Part shown: positions 1 to 7,770 of the stretch, one piece after another
How positions within the stretch are numbered: the stretch's first letter is position 1
Layout of the letters: each line of letters starts with the position of its first letter
DNA from: Rhynchopus sp. YZ270_cl-10
Lineage: Eukaryota > Euglenozoa > Diplonemea > Diplonemida > Diplonemidae
DNA: 64,000 nucleotides
NCBI GenBank assembly: GCA_964035575.1
Contig: OZ037922.1
Location: forward strand, 62,001 to 126,000
Direction of reading: 5' to 3'
Made by a program: the position numbers and the translations under genes
Notes under the pieces: generated by a model
Told to the model about the DNA's origin: nothing
Seen by the model: only the letters and a program-made list of their open reading frames with translations
The model's database searches: none

Positions 1-3000
1 TTAGCGCCCTCCCCTGCGCAGGCCTCATTAGTACACCACTTGAGTGGGCACGCCGAACAGAACCAATGTGCAATGCTGTCCTCGAATACCGCAGCGCAGC
101 CCTCGCACGTCACCATCTCTCCGTCTCTATCCTGCCTGTCACCCATGTACGACAGCGTTCCGGTGTTCATGCACTGCATCTCCACAGGGGGGATTTGTGG
201 CTCCATCTTCATCATCATCCCCCTCGCCACTGCACCTACCACTAGAGGGGAGTAGTGCCCGGCGCCCACCGGTCCTTCGTGTAGCAGGGCTATCGCACCT
301 CGTGGGGCTGCCGCCGGTCTCAGGAATGTCGTCTTGCTGTCCGCCCGCACCACCGCCACAACTATCTGTAATGCACGGGAGAGACCAGCCAACGCCGTCA
401 CGTCCGCCCACGAACGAGTGTCCGGACTCCCCTCCACGCTCATCCAGCGCACCCACGACCCGAAAGTCGGTTCCGCCGAGTTCGCCAGGTCCCTGTCCTG
501 CTTGACCCTCGTCACTGCAAGCTTCCGCAGGTCCCCAGAGGAGATGTCCCTCCACTCCCGTAGCAGCCACCTGACTGCATCAAAGGCGCAGTCCCCGACA
601 GTGAACGGCACTGTTACCGTTGGGACTGTCATCCCGAGGGTGTTCCAAAGTTCTTCGTGGAACGTCTGTGGTCGAGTTGCGCTCCCATCCGCCGGGTTAG
701 GGCAAGGTGGAGGGTCAGGGTGCTCCGCAGGCTCTTCGGGGTTCAGTGCGGACACGTCGATATCGAATAGACCGTCGTCTGGTGCATAATCTATGGGAGG
801 CAGGTGGTCGGGAGGAAGTCGGAAGTGTTCGTCCTCACCTGGCAACGGCGCGACGTCCACCTCTATCCTCTCCCTGAGCGCGCCTGCTGTGTCCCCGCGC
901 AGACACCCTCTGTCCATCGCTGACTTGCCAATCATCCGCTGCAGCGTAGTGCCCATCCCCCACGCCCAACGACGCGACATCTCCTGCTTGCTGCCCAGCT
1001 TCCTGTCGGCTGCGAAGCGTAGCATTTGCGTCCAGATTGTGGATGCCGCAGGCCCGAACCCTCCCGTCGTCTCCAATGCGAATGGAGTGAAGGTGATCCG
1101 TGCAGCAATGCAGGCGGCCTGGTGCTTCCCCCTCTTCGCCGCCTCCGCCTTCGTTGCCGTGTACCCCTTGGCCACCGCAGCACCCTGCACCATCGACTTG
1201 CACGTCGGGGTCCACACTGTCACGTCAATGGCCCGCCCCCGCGACTCGCCCACCCCCGTGGACAGGAAGAGGTCTGCTGGCTTCTTGTTCCCCAGTACCA
1301 GGTGTTGGGGTTCGAGAGTGGGGCCTAGACCTGCTTCGTTCGCAACGGAGTAGACGAAGTCGCGTACTGCGTTGTGCCTCAGAATGCGGTGTCCTCCCAT
1401 CTTGCAGGCGAAAATGTGGTCGCCTCTCGCGTCCATGGCCTGCCCACACTGCCTGCACTGGACCCCGTCTGCGAAGAGAGGTAGGTGCATGCGGATCCTG
1501 CAGACCGCCTGGAACTGCTCCGGGGGGATGTGATGTTCCCACGTTGGGGGCGCCATGAGCCACGCGCCTGCATGCGGAAGGGAGAGGGAGTTCATCCGTG
1601 CCCGATCAGCCGCATCACCCTCCAGGTACAGTCGCCGCAGCTGTTCTTCGAGGATTCCTGCCGATAGCTCCCTTTGTCGCACAGGGGTGGCTGGTCTCAC
1701 CAGAGGGTCTACTTTGTCTGCTTCTGCTACATGTCGGTTGTGCTCCGTCGCAGTCTCTTTCCACCCTTCCGCATCCCATTGGAACTCCGGGTCTAGCACC
1801 TTACACAACTCATGTAGCCCGCTCCGCGACCCCATCGCCGCGGCCGTCCAGTGGTCACGGATGCGACGGACTCCCATGCCTCCAGCTCTGCAGGGAAGTG
1901 CTGCCTGACGACGTGCCATCTCTGGGAGAAGCCCTTCCGTGTCACCCATCAACGAGGCGAGCGCAGCGTCGACCTCCTTGTCGTACTCCTTGAGGTACTG
2001 ATGAGTACACGCATGTCCGATAGCACGCATGTAAAACACCATCCTCGCGAAGCCTTCACACTGGCGAAGAAGCGTCAACCCGACCTGTACGTCCTTGAGG
2101 TCCTTGAGGAGGCGGAGCTGCTCAGCGAACTCCTTCACCTGCTTGTCCATGTAGGACTCGCAAAACTCGTCGTCACCGATAGGCGCCCCCAAGAACGCGA
2201 ACCCACCGTACTGCACCTTCATGGCCTTGCCCTCACATGCTGCGCACGCACCGTCGTCCGGGTATCCATGGGCACACACTGGCAAGCCCGCCTGTGCTAG
2301 GTCACGTGGCGTCTGCTGTCCTAGCGCAATCACCTCGCATTTCGCCAGCTTCACCCGCAGACCCATCGCCAGGCTCCGCTCCTGCACCAGCTTCAACGCC
2401 CGTCCCACTGCTTCGGGTGGGCCCATGATGGTCCCGTCGTCCAGGTACCACAAGCTGGCATCAATCCCCGGCATCGCCTTCACCTCCTCCGTCAGTTCCT
2501 TGATCCCTAGGGAGAAAAGAAGCGGTCCTGCCGGGTCACCCTGCTGTGCCCCTCGTTGCGACTGGATGAGGTCGTCGCCGTGCAGGAGGGAAGTCGGCCT
2601 GCCGTAACACCACTCGATCCATGGGGAGATGGTGGGGAGGTACTTTCGAGTAGCCGCGAGGAAGGTGGACCGGTGGATGCTGTTGAAAGCGTTTTCATAG
2701 TCCACGAGGACTATCACCTTGTTCTTCCCTAGGTTGCGTTTCACGTAATCCGCCACCACCATTGTAGCAGCCTCCAGTCCACCATCCACCGCCACCCCTA
2801 CTTGGCGACCAGGGAGAAGCTTGTCCCGCGCCTGCGTCCGGACTGATCCCACTTCAATCTTGCTCACCACCCGACGAAGTGTGTTGCCTGCAGATATGGG
2901 GCGGACATCCGTTTCACCTTTCTTCAGGGCGACGAGCGTGGCTCCGGCAAGAAATTCTGCTGCCTCAGGTGGGGCCTGGCCTCTTCGCAATAGGTCCAGG

Positions 3001-4814
3001 ACTAGCGTCATGAGGGGGAGGAGGTTGAGGTCAGGGTGTTTGACCATCCATTCCTTCAAATGGTCGCCCCTGAGACCGAATGGGCCTGGTGATGATCCCT
3101 TCGACATGCTCTTGATGGCCTTCAGGGCGTCGATGGGCTTCAGGGGTTCGAGGGCAACGTGCGCAGTGGTGTTTGCCACCTGTGGGGCCTCCTCCGGGTG
3201 CTTCGCCCTCAGCTTCGCTGTCGTCTCTATCGTAACGGGCGCAGTACCGCCTTTGTGGAGACGACTCATCCCTGCTGCGAGCCTACCGTTCCGGACTTCA
3301 GTGACACACGCTTTCTCCCTCTCCTCCTTCGTCGGCTCCTTCCGCTCCTTGCCCGGCCCACGCCCAGGAAGAGATCGAGTCGCTGCAGACCACATCGCCG
3401 CAATTTCCCCCTGCGACCACTCCGTCACCTCCGCCTCCCGCTGTGCCACCACCTTCTTGCTGATGTTCGCACCTCCCCGTTTTCTGGACAACACGAGTTT
3501 TGCGAACATGCAAAGCCTCTTCCAGCTGTTCTCGTCGTTGCAGCCAGCTACGTCTTCCAACACCTTCGCGAACTCCACCGCCGCCGCCCGGTCAATCGCT
3601 TTGGGCACGGTGTCGTGGGTCGGGATGGGTGCTGCCGCGATCTCATACCAGTCCGGCATGTCGCGGTCGTCCACTTCCTGCGCCGGTGTGCGGATGGTGG
3701 GTGACGGGCGTGGCACCGCCTGTACCAGCCTCGAGCATTGCAGGCACGTCTCGTTCTTCGCTGCTCGGATGCCGTCACACACACCACATTGACCCAGGCC
3801 GAACTTCCGCAGAGTGTCGTGCGGAATGTGGTCTCCCTCTGCTAGGTGGCCAGCGATATGTGCGCGTAGCCCTGGACCGGATAAGGGGATGTCCCGGTGG
3901 AACCGGCTTCCCTGGCAACACGGTACTGGGCAGTAGAGGAGGGGGGAGTCCCCTTCCAGTGGAGAAGTCGCGTCCTTCGTCATGCCGGGAATCGGAGACA
4001 CCGCCAGCCGGGATGGGATGAGCTCTGCAATGGGGGCGGCATTGGCTAGTGCGGAAGCCTGTGCCGGGTCCATCTGCACCTGCTCGTAGTGTTCCCCAAT
4101 CAGCGATATCACCCTCACCTCCCGTGGCTTCTTCTTTTGTGTCTTCTTCTTCGACTGGCGTTCCCTGTTCACCACCACCATGGGGCACGCCCCCGGCTGC
4201 ACAACCAGGATCGTCAACGACCATGTCATGGCTATGTGGTGTAGCGTCAGCAGGTCACCCCAAGCGTCTCCTTCCACCCCTGCCACCCACGTGGAGAATT
4301 CAGCCTCCGTGTCGAAGTGTCTTCTGAGGCCGCGCTTCTTCTCGGTCGTCAACGCACTCCTGGCCAGCTCTTTGCGTTCGTTGGCTACGTCCAGGTAACT
4401 GCCCATCTTGCCCATGAGGGAGACGTACATGCAGTTCCCTTGCATGTCGTTGGCGATGCGCTTCCCTCCATTGCGTTCTAGCAGCGCATCGACCTCCGCC
4501 TTGCCCAGTACATTGCCGTCATCTGCCCCCCCACGCATCGCCCCTGGCTCCATTCGGACTGTCCCCTGCTTACGGCTCTGCCACCTCTCAGCACTCCTCT
4601 TGTAAATGAGAAAGAAGCGCCGGCTGCGTCTCCTCCAGTGCCTGCGGTACCGTCTGGGCCGCCTCGGTGGGAAGAGCAGCCCTGACACCATCACAGCCAT
4701 GACCAGCGCGTAGACCCACATAGCCCCCACAATTGTGGTCCACCTGGCCACCTGCTCGTATGACGGTAACATTGTCTGTGTGACGGGGAACCACTGCAGG
4801 ATCTCGTCCATCAT
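1..4814 (-). CDS. Non-LTR retrotransposon polyprotein: OTU - Zn finger - RT - REL endonuclease - second OTU (3' end beyond window)
   Basis: One uninterrupted frame runs from the first in-frame ATG (4814) past the left edge, over 1,600 codons. In order: an OTU-like cysteine protease (GNCMYVSL, Cys about residue 128; GEHYEQV, His about 242); a Cys/His zinc-finger region (about 350-420); reverse transcriptase with VDYENAFN (Asp about 705), RGAQQGDP and YLDDG (about 790); a zinc knuckle CRQC...DHIFAC (about 1118) followed by a PD-(D/E)XK-type core (KPADLFL, AIDVTVW, about 1180-1200), i.e. a restriction-like endonuclease; a second OTU-like segment (GDCAFDAV, Cys about 1409; AGHYSPL, His about 1520); and a C-terminal CxxC-rich segment. 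The RT and REL order is that of R2/CRE-type LINEs. No internal stop is visible, so the copy looks intact as far as it can be seen. Domain calls are by motif; the C-terminal OTU call is the less certain of the two. Confidence 0.88.
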   Translation of the reverse strand, partial: MMDEILQWFPVTQTMLPSYEQVARWTTIVGAMWVYALVMAVMVSGLLFPPRRPRRYRRHWRRRSRRFFLIYKRSAERWQSRKQGTVRMEPGAMRGGADDGNVLGKAEVDALLERNGGKRIANDMQGNCMYVSLMGKMGSYLDVANERKELARSALTTEKKRGLRRHFDTEAEFSTWVAGVEGDAWGDLLTLHHIAMTWSLTILVVQPGACPMVVVNRERQSKKKTQKKKPREVRVISLIGEHYEQVQMDPAQASALANAAPIAELIPSRLAVSPIPGMTKDATSPLEGDSPLLYCPVPCCQGSRFHRDIPLSGPGLRAHIAGHLAEGDHIPHDTLRKFGLGQCGVCDGIRAAKNETCLQCSRLVQAVPRPSPTIRTPAQEVDDRDMPDWYEIAAAPIPTHDTVPKAIDRAAAVEFAKVLEDVAGCNDENSWKRLCMFAKLVLSRKRGGANISKKVVAQREAEVTEWSQGEIAAMWSAATRSLPGRGPGKERKEPTKEEREKACVTEVRNGRLAAGMSRLHKGGTAPVTIETTAKLRAKHPEEAPQVANTTAHVALEPLKPIDALKAIKSMSKGSSPGPFGLRGDHLKEWMVKHPDLNLLPLMTLVLDLLRRGQAPPEAAEFLAGATLVALKKGETDVRPISAGNTLRRVVSKIEVGSVRTQARDKLLPGRQVGVAVDGGLEAATMVVADYVKRNLGKNKVIVLVDYENAFNSIHRSTFLAATRKYLPTISPWIEWCYGRPTSLLHGDDLIQSQRGAQQGDPAGPLLFSLGIKELTEEVKAMPGIDASLWYLDDGTIMGPPEAVGRALKLVQERSLAMGLRVKLAKCEVIALGQQTPRDLAQAGLPVCAHGYPDDGACAACEGKAMKVQYGGFAFLGAPIGDDEFCESYMDKQVKEFAEQLRLLKDLKDVQVGLTLLRQCEGFARMVFYMRAIGHACTHQYLKEYDKEVDAALASLMGDTEGLLPEMARRQAALPCRAGGMGVRRIRDHWTAAAMGSRSGLHELCKVLDPEFQWDAEGWKETATEHNRHVAEADKVDPLVRPATPVRQRELSAGILEEQLRRLYLEGDAADRARMNSLSLPHAGAWLMAPPTWEHHIPPEQFQAVCRIRMHLPLFADGVQCRQCGQAMDARGDHIFACKMGGHRILRHNAVRDFVYSVANEAGLGPTLEPQHLVLGNKKPADLFLSTGVGESRGRAIDVTVWTPTCKSMVQGAAVAKGYTATKAEAAKRGKHQAACIAARITFTPFALETTGGFGPAASTIWTQMLRFAADRKLGSKQEMSRRWAWGMGTTLQRMIGKSAMDRGCLRGDTAGALRERIEVDVAPLPGEDEHFRLPPDHLPPIDYAPDDGLFDIDVSALNPEEPAEHPDPPPCPNPADGSATRPQTFHEELWNTLGMTVPTVTVPFTVGDCAFDAVRWLLREWRDISSGDLRKLAVTRVKQDRDLANSAEPTFGSWVRWMSVEGSPDTRSWADVTALAGLSRALQIVVAVVRADSKTTFLRPAAAPRGAIALLHEGPVGAGHYSPLVVGAVARGMMMKMEPQIPPVEMQCMNTGTLSYMGDRQDRDGEMVTCEGCAAVFEDSIAHWFCSACPLKWCTNEACAGEGA

Positions 4815-5064
4815 GGCCACCAGCCCTTGGGAGTGCCGCCACAGTATCAGGGGTTGAGCCGACGTTCCTGCCCTGCTTACCCATCCCCTGGGCCCCTTCC
4901 CGCAGCCCCCACCACCCCAACTAGGATCACCAGAACTGTTGCCGCGTCTGTAGCTGCTGTTGCTGTTGCTGCTACGGTTGCTGCTACAATTGCCCTCGTT
5001 GTGGTTGCTGCTGCTGCCTCCGTCACCTTCCCCTCCCTCCCCTTCACTGCGCAGCCGGGGTGAA
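1..5064 (-). mobile_element. LINE-1 of this window (REL-type non-LTR retrotransposon), 3' truncated by window edge
   Basis: The element carries the polyprotein above. Its 5' end seems to start at about 5064, directly after a run of 20 A (minus-strand sense) at 5065-5084 that looks like the poly(A) tail of the neighbouring LINE. The 250 bases before the ATG are open in frame and rich in Ser, Asn and Gly codons, but contain no ATG. The intact frame suggests recent insertion. Confidence 0.7.
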
Positions 5065-5084
5065 TTTTTTTTTTTTTTTTTTTT

Positions 5085-5134
5085 GAAAACTTGGTTGTAT
5101 TAGTGTAGCCACCCTAGAGTGTGCTCCACTATAG
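5085..5134 (-). repeat. Family A short repeat (LINE-2 3' tail hairpin), copy 1
   Basis: Plus-strand text is a T-run, then GAAAACTTGGTTGTAT, then TAGTG...CACTA enclosing a variable inner stem. In minus sense it is a hairpin followed by CAAGTTTTC and poly(A). Other copies are at 20421-20455, 21547-21596, 22326-22371 and 38165-38213. Confidence 0.7.
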
Positions 5135-6126
5135 TAGGGATTTTTTTTTTTTGTGTTGTTCAACTTAGCCCTAGGCTCGCTTTTTTTATCTACATCCAGT
5201 GACAGAGGGGGTACTTACTAGTCAAGCGAGTATGTAAACAGCTAGATGTCCAGACAAGGGCACTTTACTATTGTACTGGCAAGACAGTGCCTGAAAACAC
5301 AGTTAGTGGCACTAAAATAGAAAGCATGTGGGACAACTACAACCAACACTTCCCTGCAAATAAGCAAAAGGGTCGTATGTGAGTGCAATTTTTCCCAAAA
5401 GGAAAAGGGGAGGGGATGGGACGGGAGGGTTGCTCTGTCTACCGGTGTAGTTTTATTTTGCTTTGTCTTGGGGAGGGGAGGGGAGGAGAAGGAGGGGATT
5501 GAGTGAGCCGTTTCCTCTGTAACACACAAACAAATAAAAAGGAAGTTCCATAATCTTTTTAGTAGTTTTCTTTTTGGTGAAAATTTTTGAGAACTTCAGT
5601 AAGTGTGACCTGACCCGACTGACTGACACCCAAAGGGGAAAACAACAATAACGCACAACAAAATCAACAACAACAATGGTGGGTCTCGTGCTTACCTGTG
5701 GTGGTTTTGAAAAATGAAAAATTGAAATTGACCTTCACAAGGTAAAAATGAAAAACTAAAGGAGTGAAAAAAGGAACTCAAAGGACAAGAGTTCTGTACA
5801 AACTCTACTCTACTGCACAATCTATAGGCTCCTGATGCCACTGGCCTGGCTCTTAGACAGGTCTTACTCCGAGACTGCCCTCTACCCTCAGAGCCTCGTC
5901 CAAGGGGTACGGGCCGTCGCTGGGGTAGACCCGTCCTAGCCAGCAGCCAACCAAAAATATTAACAAATAGGAAGGGGGGCGGAAAGGGGGGAAAGGGGGG
6001 GCAAACCCCAAAGGATGAAAAGAACAAAAAACACAAAATAAAAAGGGTTAAAAATAAACATGGGGCAAACTGTCATTCTCTACACGCTTCTACACACACA
6101 CTCTCACCCTCTAACTCTCTAGCTCT
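5135..6126. other. Presumed 3' untranslated region of LINE-2
   Basis: AT-rich, with homopolymer runs and purine tracts on the plus strand, and no coding signal. It lies between the stop of the LINE-2 downstream ORF and the hairpin/poly(A) motif. Confidence 0.45.
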
Positions 6127-7770
6127 CTAATTCTTTTTATTCCCCTTTTTCCCCTTCCTTCCTCCGCTCTGTCTCCCCTTCTGTCCACCACCGCGACCAT
6201 TGCGCCCTCTCTGCACCTCCTGTGGCGAGAGCACATGCTGCGTCGCTTGTGCCACTGCGTCGGTGAACACGTTCGACGTGTTGGACCTACCCTGAGCTGC
6301 ATGGCGCTGGGGTCCTTTGGGAGCTGGGGAAGGAGCAGGTTGGGCGGAGGAGGTTGCATTGCCACGGCCTGCCGATGAGGAGGAGGAAGAAGTGGAGACT
6401 GCAGGTTGGGCGATGGAGGTTGTAGTGCCACGGCCTGCAGAGGTGGAGGAAGAAGAAGAAGAAGAGGAGGCTTGAGGTTGTCGGCCTATTCCCTCTCGAG
6501 CCGCTCGTGCCTCATTCTCCCTCCTTGTACTCTCCGCTGCAAAGGCCTGCCCCCTACTGCTCCGGTTGTCCGTCAGGGCATGCAACGTCGACTTTGCCTT
6601 GCACTTTTCCTGAACCGACCACTCATGCAAACCCACCACCTTCATCACCTCATACCACTGAGTGAAAGTAGCGGTAGAGAGGGGGAGTGACAACAAGGGT
6701 CTGCCATCCTGTTTCTCTCCCTGACGGTAGTGGAACAGGGAGATCCACTTCGTCACAGAAGAAGGCACCGGCGACCCCATGGTGAGGCACGGGAAAAGAC
6801 CCCCCCTCTCCGTCCGCTCCTCCTCCGTCCACATCCAAGCCTCGCTCTGCGCCCTCAGCAATTCCCTCACCCTCGCTTGCTTCTTCTGGTCAGGGATGCC
6901 TTCCACTGACAGAGAATGCGAGCGATCCGCCCCCTCCCTCGCGGTGTCGAGGTCCTCCTCCTGCTCCTGCTCAGCATCATCCATCTCCTCCACCTTCACA
7001 CGCACCTCGGTGTCTGCCGCCTCGGCCTGTCGCCCCACCTCCTCCTCCAGCTGATCCCGAGAAGGGGTTCCCCAGCTGACCCTGCCTTCCCGAACGACGA
7101 TGACCGCGCTGGTCTTGCCCCAGGTGTCGCAATATCCGGCCTCCCCTGCTATCTTCCTAACCGCCTGACGGGCGACCACCGACTCCGGGCAATCACCGTC
7201 CCCCTCCCCGTTCCCACTCCACGGCTGCTGTGTCGCCCAGCAGTACAGGAACTCGCCCGGGCACGGAGAAGCACCTTGAGGACCAAAGAGAGCCATCCAG
7301 TCGCCGACACAGTCAGGTTCGAGTCCTTCAGGGTCGTCGCCCACCGCTCTCCGCACCGCATGGCAGGGGAGGAATAGCCGCCCTTCGCACACCACCCCAA
7401 AGCACCGCCCGTATGCCACCATGCGTTCTGCCTCCAGCTGTCGGGAGAGGTTCACCGCCGTCAACAACAGAGTGGTCGCCTTCTGCTCCGACTCATGCTT
7501 AGCTGCGATGGCGTAATGCCTCTCGCAGCGTTGCCTGTCATACTCCGCCCGGAGCGACTCTCCTGCTTCGGGGTGCCGATCGCAGTCTTCCAAGTACTGC
7601 GCATGCATCTTCTTCGCGTCCTCTGCGAGTTCCCGCTTGTGCCTGGCGGTCAGCTCCTCCACACGATGCCTGTCCGCCGCCTTCGCCTGGTCCAGACGCA
7701 CATTCTGTTCCTCCAGGAAACGACTCAACTCCTGCTGGCGGTCGCCAAAAGTGCCCCGAAGCGCGGCCAA
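6127..7770 (-). CDS. LINE-2 downstream ORF, coiled coil plus Ser-rich and basic Gly/Lys tail; function unknown
   Basis: About 547 residues in the -1 frame relative to the RT ORF. It has no ATG near its 5' end: the overlap starts with a TTG, and the first ATG is about residue 55. It could be made by frameshifting from the RT ORF, or be the broken-off C-terminus of a once continuous protein. I see no canonical slippery heptamer. The order is a charged coiled coil (about 10-115), a Cys- and Trp-containing globular part, an acidic stretch (about 270-290), poly-Ser tracts (about 440-480) and a basic Arg/Gly/Lys tail that could bind nucleic acid. The zinc knuckle and PD-(D/E)XK motifs of LINE-1 are not recognisable here. 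Confidence 0.6.
   Translation of the reverse strand: MAALRGTFGDRQQELSRFLEEQNVRLDQAKAADRHRVEELTARHKRELAEDAKKMHAQYLEDCDRHPEAGESLRAEYDRQRCERHYAIAAKHESEQKATTLLLTAVNLSRQLEAERMVAYGRCFGVVCEGRLFLPCHAVRRAVGDDPEGLEPDCVGDWMALFGPQGASPCPGEFLYCWATQQPWSGNGEGDGDCPESVVARQAVRKIAGEAGYCDTWGKTSAVIVVREGRVSWGTPSRDQLEEEVGRQAEAADTEVRVKVEEMDDAEQEQEEDLDTAREGADRSHSLSVEGIPDQKKQARVRELLRAQSEAWMWTEEERTERGGLFPCLTMGSPVPSSVTKWISLFHYRQGEKQDGRPLLSLPLSTATFTQWYEVMKVVGLHEWSVQEKCKAKSTLHALTDNRSSRGQAFAAESTRRENEARAAREGIGRQPQASSSSSSSSTSAGRGTTTSIAQPAVSTSSSSSSAGRGNATSSAQPAPSPAPKGPQRHAAQGRSNTSNVFTDAVAQATQHVLSPQEVQRGRNGRGGGQKGRQSGGRKGKKGNKKN

Noticed and set aside
2821-3792. A 323-codon plus-strand frame over LINE-1
   Set aside because: Antisense shadow of the LINE polyprotein; the minus frame has all the motifs.
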